Positions 36,721-46,079 of a stretch of DNA of 64,000 nt are shown in pieces. The translations under genes were made by a program, and so were the position numbers. Origin of the DNA: an uncultured Muribaculaceae bacterium (lineage in GTDB: Bacteria; Bacteroidota; Bacteroidia; Bacteroidales; Muribaculaceae); the NCBI GenBank assembly GCA_910579185.1, contig CAJTTG010000006.1:97181-161180 (forward strand), written 5' to 3'. A model generated the notes under the pieces. That model saw only the letters and a list, made by a program, of their open reading frames with translations, searched no databases and was not told the DNA's origin. Every line of letters starts with the position of its first letter. Within the stretch, counting starts at the first letter, position 1.

Positions 36721-38505
36721 ATGACAAAAAACAGCATACAGGAATCGTTCCATCGCCTGCTTCTGTGGCGAGAACGCCACATACCGGAAAAGACGTTTGT
36801 CGTGATCCTGGCCTTAGTGGTCGGGACTCTCGGCGGTTTTGCGGCGTTGCTTCTGAAATGGTTGATCTCGGTGATAGCCCGGTTTGTCACCTCGGGAGTG
36901 GTGATGACAGGCGGTAATGCCATGTATTTCATCCTGCCGGCGGTAGGTGTGCTGATCACACTGCTGTTTGTGCGCTATGTTGTGCGCGACAATATATCCC
37001 ATGGTGTGACGCGAGTCCTTTATGCGATCTCTCAGAATAAGAGCCGCATGAAACGCCACAATATATTCTCATCGCTCTGTGCCAGCTCCGTCACGATAGG
37101 CTTCGGTGGATCAGTCGGCGCGGAGGGCCCAATCGTGTTTACCGGGGCTGCCATAGGCTCTACGGTCGGGTCGCTTTTCCGGATGTCGCCGCGAGTGCTG
37201 ATGATCATGGTCGGTTGCGGCGCGGCGGCCGGTATCGCCGGTATTTTCAAAGCTCCGATAGCCGGTACGCTGTTCACGCTTGAGGTGCTTATGATCGATC
37301 TCACCACTGTTTCCGTGATGCCGTTGCTGTTGGCTTCAATAGCCGGAGCCGTTGTCTCGTATGCGTTCACCGGTTATGAGGCGGAATTTTTCTTTGTTCA
37401 GAGCGAACAGTTCATGACCACGAGAATACCCTACGTGGTGTTGCTCGGAGTGTTCTGCGGACTGGTATCGCTATATTTCACCAGAGTGATGAACATGATG
37501 GAGAATATGTTCGGCCGGATAAAAAGCCCATGGAAACGATATGGCATAGGTGTGGTGATCATGTCATGTCTGATCTTCCTGTTCCCACCGTTGTATGGCG
37601 AAGGCTACAGCTCCATAATCTCCCTGCTTCAAGGAAACACGTCGGCGATAGTGGACGGCTCCGTTTTCTATCCCGACCGAAACTCCGTGTTGTTCATAAT
37701 AGCATTCGTGGCGGCGCTGACCGTGACAAAAGCGTTTGCCACATCGGCCACCAACGGAGCAGGCGGAGTGGGCGGAACGTTCGCCCCGTCGCTGTTCGTG
37801 GGATGTATGGCCGGGTTCCTGTTCGCCTATTCTTTGAATCATATTTTCGGGCTTGATCTTTCGGTCAAGAATTTCGCGCTGATGGGTATGGCCGGCGTGA
37901 TGGCCGGTGTGATGCATGCGCCGCTGATGGGTATGTTCCTTACAGCGGAGCTTACGGGTGGCTATGAACTGTTTCTGCCACTTCTGATAGTGTCGGCCTT
38001 GTCATATATCACGATAAAATCGTTTGAGCCCTACAGCATTTATGCCATGCGTCTGGCGCAACGTGGCGAGCTTCTGACCCACCATAAGGACAAGGCGGTG
38101 CTGACGCTGCTGAAGATCGATAATGTCATCGAGACGGATTTTCATTGCGTGACCCCGGAAATGGACTTGCGCGAGATGGTCAAGGTTATCTCGCAGTCGA
38201 GCCGCAATCTGTTCCCTGTTGTCAACGGAGATGGAAAACTTATGGGAGTGGTGTTGCTGGATGACATACGCAACATCATGTTCCGCCCCGATCTTTACCG
38301 GCGCATGCACGTGGCCCAATTCATGTCGACACCACCTGCATTGATCGATATACATGCGTCGATGGAACAGGTGATGAAGAAATTCGATGATACGGGAGCA
38401 TGGAACCTGCCGGTTGTTGACGGCGGCAAATATGTCGGATTCGTGTCCAAGTCGAAAATATTCAACTCCTACCGCCGCGTTCTGCGTCACTATTCGGAAG
38501 ATTAG
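36721..38505 (+). CDS. ClC-family chloride channel/antiporter with C-terminal CBS pair
   Basis: 594 residues. ClC domain at about 20-430: GSVGAEGPIVF with gating Glu135, GIFKAPIAGTLFTLE and GGVGGTFAPSLFVG are the ion-pathway helices. Two CBS domains at about 455-510 and 530-585 probably bind adenine nucleotides and gate transport. The gap to the glycosylphosphotransferase gene is 24 bases, so it is likely in the same operon, with its role in pH or anion balance. Confidence 0.95.
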   Translation: MTKNSIQESFHRLLLWRERHIPEKTFVVILALVVGTLGGFAALLLKWLISVIARFVTSGVVMTGGNAMYFILPAVGVLITLLFVRYVVRDNISHGVTRVLYAISQNKSRMKRHNIFSSLCASSVTIGFGGSVGAEGPIVFTGAAIGSTVGSLFRMSPRVLMIMVGCGAAAGIAGIFKAPIAGTLFTLEVLMIDLTTVSVMPLLLASIAGAVVSYAFTGYEAEFFFVQSEQFMTTRIPYVVLLGVFCGLVSLYFTRVMNMMENMFGRIKSPWKRYGIGVVIMSCLIFLFPPLYGEGYSSIISLLQGNTSAIVDGSVFYPDRNSVLFIIAFVAALTVTKAFATSATNGAGGVGGTFAPSLFVGCMAGFLFAYSLNHIFGLDLSVKNFALMGMAGVMAGVMHAPLMGMFLTAELTGGYELFLPLLIVSALSYITIKSFEPYSIYAMRLAQRGELLTHHKDKAVLTLLKIDNVIETDFHCVTPEMDLREMVKVISQSSRNLFPVVNGDGKLMGVVLLDDIRNIMFRPDLYRRMHVAQFMSTPPALIDIHASMEQVMKKFDDTGAWNLPVVDGGKYVGFVSKSKIFNSYRRVLRHYSED

Positions 38506-38516
38506 CCACCGGAATG

Positions 38517-38547
38517 TTGGGATTAGAGAAAAATTTACGTAATTTTG
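38517..38547 (+). promoter_or_regulatory. serC operon promoter
   Basis: TTG at 38517-38519 and TAATTTTG at 38540-38547, spacer 20; 37-base leader to the serC ATG. Confidence 0.7.
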
Positions 38548-38584
38548 TGTGTCTAATAACAAACGCTTTCAAAAAATATAAATA

Positions 38585-39658
38585 ATGAAGAAGCACAACT
38601 TTTATGCCGGCCCTTCGATACTGAGCCAGTACACAATCAAGAACACCGCAGATGCAATCCTCAATTTCGCAGACACAGGACTGTCGGTACTTGAAGTCTC
38701 CCACCGCAGCAAAGAGTTTCAGGCAGTTATGGACGAGGCCACCGCTCTGGTCAAAGAATTGCTTGAGATACCGGAAGGTTACTCCGTTCTGTTCCTTGGC
38801 GGAGGCGCGAGCATGCAGTTCTGCATGGTGCCCTACAATCTTCTGAACCGTAAGGCCGCATATCTTGAGACCGGAACCTGGGCCACCAACGCAATCAAAG
38901 AAGCCCGTCTGTTCGGCGAGGTTGACGTTGTAGCTTCTTCCAAGGATGCCAACTTCACATTCATCCCCAAAGGTTACACCGTGCCGGAGGATGTTGACTA
39001 TTTCCATTTCACATCAAACAATACCATCTACGGCACAGAGATGCGCTATGATCCGGATTGCGGCAATGTGCGTCTTGTAGCCGACATGTCGAGCGATATA
39101 TTCTCTCGTCCGGTCGATGTCTCCAAATATGACATAATCTATGCCGGAGCGCAGAAGAATCTTGCTCCTGCCGGCGTTACCATCGTGATTGTGCGCGATG
39201 AGGCTCTCGGCCATGTTGAACGTCAGATCCCCACGATGCTCGATTACCGCACACACGTGAAGAAAGGCTCCATGTTCAACACTCCCCCGGTGCTCCCGAT
39301 TTTCTCAGCACTCCAGACCTTGCGCTACTACAAGGAGCTTGGCGGTATCCGCGAGATTGAAAAGATGGATGTGGCCAAAGCCGGACGTCTGTATGACGCG
39401 ATCGACAGCAGCCGCATGTTCGAAGGTACAGTGACAGATCCGGCCGACCGCTCTATCATGAACGTTTGCTTCGTGATGACTCCCGAATATAAGGAGCTGG
39501 AGAAGGATTTCGTTGACTTCTGCTCAACCAAGGGAATAGTAGGTATCAAGGGCCACCGTTCAGTGGGCGGTTTCCGCGCATCGCTCTATAATGCCCTGCC
39601 TATGGAGAGTGTTGAGGTGCTTGTGGCTGCAATGAAGGAATTTGAATCGAAACATTGA
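38585..39658 (+). CDS. serC: Phosphoserine aminotransferase
   Basis: 357 residues. HNFYAGPSILSQYT at the start, VLEVSHRSKEF, and GAQKNLAPAGV with the PLP lysine Lys191. The final RASLYNALPMESVEVL helps bind substrate phosphate. It converts 3-phosphohydroxypyruvate and glutamate to phosphoserine. The next gene encodes the preceding enzyme of the pathway. Confidence 0.97.
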   Translation: MKKHNFYAGPSILSQYTIKNTADAILNFADTGLSVLEVSHRSKEFQAVMDEATALVKELLEIPEGYSVLFLGGGASMQFCMVPYNLLNRKAAYLETGTWATNAIKEARLFGEVDVVASSKDANFTFIPKGYTVPEDVDYFHFTSNNTIYGTEMRYDPDCGNVRLVADMSSDIFSRPVDVSKYDIIYAGAQKNLAPAGVTIVIVRDEALGHVERQIPTMLDYRTHVKKGSMFNTPPVLPIFSALQTLRYYKELGGIREIEKMDVAKAGRLYDAIDSSRMFEGTVTDPADRSIMNVCFVMTPEYKELEKDFVDFCSTKGIVGIKGHRSVGGFRASLYNALPMESVEVLVAAMKEFESKH

Positions 39659-39666
39659 TCACTGCC

Positions 39667-40587
39667 ATGAAGATACTTGTAGCAACAGAAAAACCGTTTG
39701 CAGCCGCAGCTGTCGACGGAATAAGAGAAATAGTGGAGGGCGCCGGTTATGAACTTGCCCTTCTTGAAAAATATGGCAGCAAGCAGGAGCTTCTTGATGC
39801 AGTAGCCACGGCCGACGGTCTGATCATCCGCAGTGACATTGTGGATGCCGAGGTGCTTGATGCGGCGAAGAATCTGAAAGTCGTTGTCCGTGCAGGTGCC
39901 GGTTACGACAATGTGGATCTCGCATCGGCAACCGCCCATGGCGTATGCGTAGAGAATACCCCCGGTCAGAATTCCAATGCCGTTGCGGAACTCGTGTTCG
40001 GTATGACCGTGATGGCTGTCCGCAATATGTACGACGGTACATCCGGCACGGAACTTAAAGACAAGACAATCGGTATCCATGCGTTCGGTCAGGTTGGCCG
40101 CAATGTGGCCCGTATCGCCAAGGGTTTCGGAATGGAAGTGTCGGCTCTCGATCCCTATTGCCCCGATTCCGTTATTGAGGAGGCCGGAGTCAAGCCGGTT
40201 CACTCGGTTGAGGAGCTATACAGCAATAATAAATTCGTGTCGCTTCATATCCCTGCAACAGCTGAGACCAAGGGCTCTGTAGGGTATGATCTGATCACCC
40301 GTCTGCCCAATGGTGGCGTGCTGATCAATACGGCACGTAAGGAGGTTATCGACGAGGCCGGACTTGCAAAGGCGCTTGAGGATCGCAAGGATCTGAAGTA
40401 TGTGGCCGACGTGAAGCCAGGAAATGCTGATGAACTGTCGGAGAAATTTGCCGGACGAGTGTTCTTCACGCCCAAGAAAATGGGTGCGCAGACCGCCGAG
40501 GCGAATATCAACGCCGGTCTTGCCGCCGCGCGTCAGGCGGTGGCTTATCTGCGTGATGGCGTGGACCGATTCAGAGTCAACAAATGA
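39667..40587 (+). CDS. serA: 3-phosphoglycerate dehydrogenase-like D-2-hydroxyacid dehydrogenase
   Basis: 306 residues from ATG 39667; TTG 39655 lies inside the serC end and is disfavoured. Rossmann motif IGIHAFGQVGRNVARIAKGFG near 140-160, and VRAGAGYDNVDLASA and NTPGQNSNAVAELVFGM in the substrate domain. NTARKEV keeps the substrate Arg. The usual TPHIGAST with the catalytic His is replaced by TPKKMGAQT (Lys270-Lys271), and the DVFExEP Glu is not found. This variant also lacks the ACT domain. Its pairing with serC argues for the serine pathway. Confidence 0.9.
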   Translation: MKILVATEKPFAAAAVDGIREIVEGAGYELALLEKYGSKQELLDAVATADGLIIRSDIVDAEVLDAAKNLKVVVRAGAGYDNVDLASATAHGVCVENTPGQNSNAVAELVFGMTVMAVRNMYDGTSGTELKDKTIGIHAFGQVGRNVARIAKGFGMEVSALDPYCPDSVIEEAGVKPVHSVEELYSNNKFVSLHIPATAETKGSVGYDLITRLPNGGVLINTARKEVIDEAGLAKALEDRKDLKYVADVKPGNADELSEKFAGRVFFTPKKMGAQTAEANINAGLAAARQAVAYLRDGVDRFRVNK

Positions 40588-41000
40588 ATATCGCAAGAGA
40601 TATAAAATATGTATTTGAAATGCCCATGCGAGTCCGCGATTATGAAGTGGATTCGCAGGGCATTGTCAATAATGCCGTGTATCTTCATTATCTGGAGCAT
40701 ACGCGCCATGAGTTCTGCCGGGCAGCCGGAACGTCGTTCCGCAGCATGCAGGAGGCCGGGATTGATCCCGTGCTGAGAGGCGTGAGCATAGAATATCTCC
40801 GTCCGCTCGGACTTGGCGAAGATATGGTCAGCAAACTGGCAATGCGACGCGATGGTGCGCGGTTTGTGTTTATCCAGGATATTTATTCATTACCGGATCT
40901 GGAGCCTGTAGTCAGGGCGGAGGTTACGGTGGTGTGTCTTGAGAAAGGCCGTCTCAGCCGTGGCGAAGTGTTGGCGGAAGCTTTCGCCAAATATCTGTAA
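40584..41000 (+). CDS. Hotdog-fold acyl-CoA thioesterase (4HBT/YbgC type)
   Basis: 138 residues. MRVRDYEVDSQGIVNNAVYL has the catalytic Asp and the QGIVNNAVYLHYLEHTRHEF helix typical of the family. It hydrolyses acyl-CoA thioesters; substrate range unknown. It overlaps the serA end by four bases, and dprA follows after 21. Confidence 0.9.
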   Translation: MNIARDIKYVFEMPMRVRDYEVDSQGIVNNAVYLHYLEHTRHEFCRAAGTSFRSMQEAGIDPVLRGVSIEYLRPLGLGEDMVSKLAMRRDGARFVFIQDIYSLPDLEPVVRAEVTVVCLEKGRLSRGEVLAEAFAKYL

Positions 41001-41021
41001 ATACTGAAAACCATCGGCTTT

Positions 41022-42131
41022 ATGGATGATGCTCTGGCATACAGGATCGCTTTTTCCTCGCTTCGCGGAATGAACCGCGTGATGGCGGAGCAGTTGCTCG
41101 CACGTTGTGGCGACGAGCAGCGATTCTTTGAGCTTGATGAGCGTCAACTCGGGGCGATGATGGGGTTCGGGAACAGACTGTTTGATGCGGACTATCGCCG
41201 CACGATGCTTGACCGAGGCCGCAGAGAGGCTGATTTTATAGCAGCACACAATATAACGCCTCTATATTTTACCGACGACCGTTATCCAGCGAGACTTGCC
41301 GATGCCGATGATGCTCCACTGATGCTTTTCTCCATCGGTCCGGCCGATATGAACCGGGGGAAGATAGTGGCGATTGTCGGCACGCGTCATGCCACGCCAT
41401 ACGGTATCGATTTTGTGAACAGGCTTGTGGGCGATCTCGCTGCAAACATGGCGGAGCCCCTGATGATAGTCAGCGGACTGGCGTTCGGAATAGATGCCGC
41501 GGCGCATCAGGCGTCGCTAAAAGCCGGAGTGCCGACCGTCGGGGTGTTGGCTCATGGGCTGAACACGATATATCCGGCGCAGCATCGTCAGCTCGCCGCC
41601 GATATGGTACGTGGTTCCGGAGGTCTGGTGACAGAGTATTCAAGTTCTGATCCTGTACATAAGGGAAACTTCGTGGCGCGAAACCGCATAGTGGCCGGGA
41701 TGAGCGACTGCGTTGTCGTCGCAGAGTCGGCAGCCAAGGGCGGTGCTTTGATCACGGCCAATCTGGCGGCGGATTATAACCGCGATGTGTTCGCGCTTCC
41801 GGGGCGCACATCGGATCGCTACAGCGCAGGATGCAATGATCTTATCAGGCGGAATGTGGCGGCACTGGTGCAGGATGCCGGAGATATAATGCATGCTATG
41901 AACTGGCCAGCGAAAGAGTCGGGGCAGGCTGTGCAGCAAACACTGTTTCAGGAGCTGAGCGCTGAGGAACAGGCCGTGATTGACTATCTCACGGAGTGTG
42001 GGGAGGGTCAGTTGAACCAGATAGCCATTGCCATGAATACCAATGTGGGCAGGATGATGTCCCTGCTGATAGATATGGAATTCAAGGGGCTGATCCTGAC
42101 CTATCCGGGTGGAAAATACCGGCTTGCGTAA
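41022..42131 (+). CDS. dprA: DNA-processing protein DprA/Smf
   Basis: 369 residues. N-terminal SAM-like region; a Rossmann DprA domain with VAIVGTRHATPYG, VSGLAFGIDAAAHQASL, TVGVLAHGLNTIYPAQHRQLA, FVARNRIVAGMSDCVVVAESA and FALPGRTSDRYSAGCNDLI; then a winged-helix tail from about 310 (YLTECGEGQLNQIAIAM). It loads RecA on incoming single-stranded DNA during transformation. No competence genes are next to it. Confidence 0.96.
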   Translation: MDDALAYRIAFSSLRGMNRVMAEQLLARCGDEQRFFELDERQLGAMMGFGNRLFDADYRRTMLDRGRREADFIAAHNITPLYFTDDRYPARLADADDAPLMLFSIGPADMNRGKIVAIVGTRHATPYGIDFVNRLVGDLAANMAEPLMIVSGLAFGIDAAAHQASLKAGVPTVGVLAHGLNTIYPAQHRQLAADMVRGSGGLVTEYSSSDPVHKGNFVARNRIVAGMSDCVVVAESAAKGGALITANLAADYNRDVFALPGRTSDRYSAGCNDLIRRNVAALVQDAGDIMHAMNWPAKESGQAVQQTLFQELSAEEQAVIDYLTECGEGQLNQIAIAMNTNVGRMMSLLIDMEFKGLILTYPGGKYRLA

Positions 42132-42187
42132 GCACAAAACGCAGCTATTGATTGTTTTAGAATATAATTACCTAAAATCAAGTATAT

Positions 42188-43063
42188 ATGGAAAAAAAGA
42201 TAATCGCACCTTCCGAGCTTATCATCAATTCAGATGGCTCCGTGTTTCATCTGCATCTGCTTCCCGAGCAGTTGACCGACCGCATTATCCTTGTCGGAGA
42301 CCCCGGTCGCGTTGATATGGTGGCTTCGTTTTTCGATACGAAGACCTTTGAGGTTTCTTCTCGTGAGTTCCACACTATAGGCGGTACATACCAAGGTAAA
42401 CCTATCATGTGTCTTAGCCATGGTATCGGGCCTGATAATATCGATATCGTGATCAATGAGCTTGACGCGCTCGCAAATGTGGATTTTCAGACCAGAGAGG
42501 TCAAGCCGGAGCACCGTACACTGACAATGGTGCGTATAGGCACTTCTGGAGCTTTGCAGCCAGAACTGAAATTAGGCACGCCGGTGATTGCTGAGAAGGC
42601 TATTGGGTTTGATGGAGTGCTGAATTACTATGCAGGCCGCAATTCAGTTGCGGATCTTGATTTCGAGCATGACTTCTGTGAGTCGGTGGGTTGGAATCCG
42701 CTGTGGGCAAAGCCATACGTTGTGAATGCCGACGAGGAACTTGTGGATCTGATCGGACGGGATGACATGGTGCGCGGAAACACGATCTCGGCGGTGGGTT
42801 TCTATGGGCCTCAGGGACGAGAACTGCGTCTGCCGCTCTCGAATCCGGATCTTAACCGCAGGATTGAAGAGTTCCGTCATAATGGCCGGAAGGTGACCAA
42901 TTATGAGATGGAGTCGGCACCGCTGCAGGGTTTGTCGCGTCTGATGGGACACAAGGCTATGACCGTTTGTTCGATCATCGCCAACCGCATGCGTCATGAT
43001 GCCACCCCGAATTATAAGACTGCTATCCATGATCTGATCGGCACAGTGCTTGACCGTATCTGA
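42188..43063 (+). CDS. Nucleoside phosphorylase (PNP/UDP family)
   Basis: 291 residues. IILVGDPGRVDMVASFF near 34-50 holds the phosphate-binding GDPxR motif; TMVRIGTSGALQPEL near 114-128 and VTNYEMESAPLQGLSRLMG near 237-255 complete the uridine-phosphorylase-like site. It cleaves nucleosides with phosphate for salvage. Its stop overlaps the Dus start by one base. Confidence 0.92.
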   Translation: MEKKIIAPSELIINSDGSVFHLHLLPEQLTDRIILVGDPGRVDMVASFFDTKTFEVSSREFHTIGGTYQGKPIMCLSHGIGPDNIDIVINELDALANVDFQTREVKPEHRTLTMVRIGTSGALQPELKLGTPVIAEKAIGFDGVLNYYAGRNSVADLDFEHDFCESVGWNPLWAKPYVVNADEELVDLIGRDDMVRGNTISAVGFYGPQGRELRLPLSNPDLNRRIEEFRHNGRKVTNYEMESAPLQGLSRLMGHKAMTVCSIIANRMRHDATPNYKTAIHDLIGTVLDRI

Positions 43064-43995
43064 TGGATGATCTGAAAATATTTGCCGCGCCGCTGCAGGG
43101 CTATACAGAAGCTCCGTGGCGGCGTGCGCATTCAATGGTGTTTGGCGGCGTGGACCGCTATTTCACTCCTTTTGTTAGGGTGGAGAAGGGCGCAGTCAGG
43201 CAGCGTGATCTGCGTGATGCCGTGTCGCCTCTCGATGATGGTGCAGATGTTGTGGCGCAAGCGATTTTTTCGGATGTTGATGAACTTCGTATTATCGTTG
43301 ACGAGCTGTCGGGACGCGGTGTGCGCCGGATCGACCTGAATATGGGGTGCCCGTTTCCGCTGCAGTGTCGCAAGGGCAGGGGTGCGGCTCTTGTGGAGCG
43401 GCCTGAGATTGTGGCTTCAGTTGCGGATTATCTGCGGAGCGTGGAGAATGTGGAGTTCAGCATTAAGATGCGCCTCGGATATGACCGGGCGGATGCCTGG
43501 CGTGATGTGCTTCCGATCCTCAATGGCGTTCGGCTGGCTCATCTGACCGTTCATCCGCGGACGGCCCGGCAGGAGTATTCAGGCGAATTGCATTACGGAG
43601 AGTTTGGCAGACTGTTGAGGGGATCGGCCAATCCGGTAGTGTATAATGGCGATCTATGCTCGATTGAGGATGTGATGATGGTCAGGGACAGGTATCCGGA
43701 CTTGGCAGGAGTTATGCTTGGCCGGGGATTGCTCTCACGATCTTCGCTGGGGCTGGAATTGCGGAGTGGAAAAGTAGTGCCGGATGATATGGTTGTTGAC
43801 GGTCTGCTGCGTGTCCATGATGAGATTTTCAGGTATTACAAGTCGACTCTTTGCGGCGACAGCCAGATTCTGATGAAGATGAAGCCATTCTGGGATTATC
43901 CGCAGACCCTGATTGGCCGCAAGGGATGGAAGCCGATCCATAAGGCGACGGGACTTGACCGATATCTGGCTGCTGTGGATTCCCTCAGGCGATGA
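43063..43995 (+). CDS. tRNA-dihydrouridine synthase
   Basis: 310 residues. FAAPLQGYTEAPWRRAHS replaces the usual LAPM.G; RIDLNMGCPFPLQCRKGRG contains the catalytic Cys; IKMRLGYD, HLTVHPRTARQEYSG, PVVYNGDLCS and GVMLGRGLL are FMN and active-site motifs. It reduces uridine in the tRNA D-loop. It shares its start with the phosphorylase stop (G of TGATGG). Confidence 0.94.
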   Translation: MDDLKIFAAPLQGYTEAPWRRAHSMVFGGVDRYFTPFVRVEKGAVRQRDLRDAVSPLDDGADVVAQAIFSDVDELRIIVDELSGRGVRRIDLNMGCPFPLQCRKGRGAALVERPEIVASVADYLRSVENVEFSIKMRLGYDRADAWRDVLPILNGVRLAHLTVHPRTARQEYSGELHYGEFGRLLRGSANPVVYNGDLCSIEDVMMVRDRYPDLAGVMLGRGLLSRSSLGLELRSGKVVPDDMVVDGLLRVHDEIFRYYKSTLCGDSQILMKMKPFWDYPQTLIGRKGWKPIHKATGLDRYLAAVDSLRR

Positions 43996-44061
43996 ATGGG
44001 CACCGGGGAGTGGCCTTGTAGAAAAATATTTCCCGAAGTGCTTGAAAAATAGTTGAAAAGG

Positions 44062-44093
44062 TTTGGTTTCGCGACGAAAAATCACTACCTTTG
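44062..44093 (+). promoter_or_regulatory. Promoter of the ribosomal-protein operon
   Basis: TTTG at 44062-44065 and TACCTTTG at 44086-44093, spacer 20. A leader of over 100 bases follows before the rplM start; it may carry autoregulation but only weak pairing is seen. Confidence 0.75.
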
Positions 44094-44205
44094 CAGTCCG
44101 ATTATATCCAAAATAAATCGATGATGCGAGCCGGAGCGATGCCTTTGGCCGGGCAATCCTGCGGTGCGTATCAAAATTAATTAACTATTTATCAATTAAT
44201 TAAAA

Positions 44206-44685
44206 GTGGATACTTTAAGTTACAAAACATTAACCCCCAACGCTCAGAGCGTGGAAAAAGAGTGGCTTCTTATCGACGCCACCGACCAGCATCTCGGTCG
44301 TCTTTGCTCTAAAGTTGCCAAAATCCTGCGTGGCAAGAACAAGCCCAGCTATTCACCCAACGTGGAATGTGGCGACAATGTGATCATCATCAATGCAGAC
44401 AAGGTTGTCCTGACCGGCAAAAAGATGACAGATCGCGAATATCTCTCATACACAGGTTATCCCGGTGGCCAGCGCTACGCTAACCCTGAGATCCTGATGA
44501 AGAAATCGTTCAACAAGCACATCAAGCCCGGTATGCACCCTCTCTACATCAAGGTTATGAAAGGCATGCTCCCCAAGAACCGTCTTGGCCGTCGCTTGAT
44601 CGAGAATATGCACGTGTACAATGGTCCCAACCATCCCCACGAAGCTCAGAATCCGAAAGTAATTGACATCAACAAAATCAAATAA
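44206..44685 (+). CDS. rplM: 50S ribosomal protein L13
   Basis: 159 residues starting at GTG 44206, as the family's conserved MDTLSYKT start requires. WLLIDATDQHLGRLCSKVAKIL, GDNVIIINADKVVLTGKK and HPLYIKVMKGMLPKNRLGR are diagnostic. Binds 23S rRNA early in assembly. rpsI follows after 11 bases, the standard pairing. Confidence 0.98.
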   Translation: MDTLSYKTLTPNAQSVEKEWLLIDATDQHLGRLCSKVAKILRGKNKPSYSPNVECGDNVIIINADKVVLTGKKMTDREYLSYTGYPGGQRYANPEILMKKSFNKHIKPGMHPLYIKVMKGMLPKNRLGRRLIENMHVYNGPNHPHEAQNPKVIDINKIK

Positions 44686-44696
44686 GAGCAGGAAGT

Positions 44697-45083
44697 ATGG
44701 AAACAGTTAATGCAGTTGGCCGCCGTAAGGCCGCCGTGGCACGCGTGATTGTAAAAGAAGGCAACGGTGCCATCACAATCAACAAACGCCCCTTGGAAGT
44801 TTACTTCCCCTCTTCAATTCTCCAGTATATCGTAAAGCAGCCGCTGAGCACCCTCGAAGTTGCTGAGAAATACGACATCCACGTAAATCTCGACGGTGGC
44901 GGCTACAAAGGACAGGCAGAAGCATTGCGTCTGGCTATCGCACGTGCCCTTGTCAAGATCAATCCTGAAGACAAACCGGCACTCCGTGCAGAAGGCTTCA
45001 TGACCCGTGACCCGCGTGCTGTAGAACGTAAGAAACCCGGTCAGCCGAAAGCCCGTAAGCGCTTCCAGTTCTCAAAACGTTAA
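44697..45083 (+). CDS. rpsI: 30S ribosomal protein S9
   Basis: 128 residues. AVGRRKAAVARVIVKEG at the start and the basic C-terminal tail GQPKARKRFQFSKR that reaches the P-site tRNA are diagnostic. Terminates about 120 bases before rpsB. Confidence 0.98.
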   Translation: METVNAVGRRKAAVARVIVKEGNGAITINKRPLEVYFPSSILQYIVKQPLSTLEVAEKYDIHVNLDGGGYKGQAEALRLAIARALVKINPEDKPALRAEGFMTRDPRAVERKKPGQPKARKRFQFSKR

Positions 45084-45119
45084 TATCGCGCGGCATGCTG
45101 ATGCCGCATGAATATAAGT

Positions 45120-45138
45120 GTTTAGTATCTAAACTTTG
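45120..45138 (+). promoter_or_regulatory. Dyad and near-consensus -7 box before rpsB
   Basis: GTTTAG-TAT-CTAAAC (45120-45134) is a perfect inverted repeat that overlaps AAACTTTG (45131-45138), one mismatch from TAnnTTTG. It may mark a separate promoter for rpsB-tsf. Confidence 0.35.
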
Positions 45139-45204
45139 CGGATGGACACGTTCCCTACTTCAAAGTTGTAAAAATCAAGAAGAACGTAAACAATCTTTTT
45201 ATCA

Positions 45205-46038
45205 ATGTCAACACCTACATTTGACCAATTATTAGAAGCAGGTTGCCATTTCGGTCACCTTAAAAGAAAATGGAATCCTGCCATGGCTCCTTACATTTTC
45301 ATGGAGCGCAACGGTATCCACATCATAGACCTCTACAAGACAGCTGCCAAGCTGGACGAGGCCGCAGCCGCACTGAAGAGCATTGCCAAATCAGGCAAAA
45401 AAGTGCTTTTCGTAGCAACTAAAAAACAGGCCAAACAAGTTATCGCCGACAAAGCACAGAGCGTCAACATGCCTTATGTTATCGAACGCTGGCCCGGCGG
45501 TATGCTTACCAACTTCCCGACCATCCGCAAGGCAGTCAAGAAAATGACCGCTATTGACAAGATGGCCACCGACGGCACTTTCGACAACCTGTCGAAGCGC
45601 GAAAAACTTCAGATCACCCGTCAGCGTGCAAAACTCGAGAAGACCCTCGGCTCAATCGCCGACCTCAACCGTCTTCCTTCTGCACTCTTCGTGGTTGACG
45701 TGCTGAAAGAACGCATCGCAGTTGCAGAAGCTAACCGTCTCGGTATCCCCGTATTCGCTATGGTAGATACCAACTCTGATCCTACAAACGTAGATTTCGT
45801 TATCCCTGCAAATGATGACGCTTCCAAGTCGATCGATCTGATCCTCGACACAGTATGTGGCGCAATCGCAGAGGGTCTCGAAGAACGTAAAGTGGAGAAA
45901 GTTGATCAGCAGGCAGCTGAAGGCGAACAGGCTCCCCGTCGCGAACGTCGTCGCGTAAGCCGTTCGGCAAAGGCAGAAAATGCTGAAGCCCCTGCAACAG
46001 AAGCAGCTGCTGAAACAGCCGCACCTGCCGCAGAATAA
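45205..46038 (+). CDS. rpsB: 30S ribosomal protein S2
   Basis: 277 residues. TFDQLLEAGCHFGHLKRKWN, YIFMERNGIHIIDLYKT, VLFVATKKQAKQV, YVIERWPGGMLTNF and IPVFAMVDTNSDPTNVDFVI are diagnostic. About 45 residues of Ala/Glu/Arg-rich extension follow the core (from about 233), common in this phylum. tsf follows after 41 bases, the conserved order. Confidence 0.98.
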   Translation: MSTPTFDQLLEAGCHFGHLKRKWNPAMAPYIFMERNGIHIIDLYKTAAKLDEAAAALKSIAKSGKKVLFVATKKQAKQVIADKAQSVNMPYVIERWPGGMLTNFPTIRKAVKKMTAIDKMATDGTFDNLSKREKLQITRQRAKLEKTLGSIADLNRLPSALFVVDVLKERIAVAEANRLGIPVFAMVDTNSDPTNVDFVIPANDDASKSIDLILDTVCGAIAEGLEERKVEKVDQQAAEGEQAPRRERRRVSRSAKAENAEAPATEAAAETAAPAAE

Positions 46039-46079
46039 TTAAAACAATTTACGAATCTCTCATAAACTATAATAAGATT

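Noticed and set aside
43996..44205. tRNA gene in the rplM upstream gap
   Set aside because: No cloverleaf or T-loop (GGTTCRANNCC) pattern; only a promoter and leader are seen. The same holds for the other gaps.
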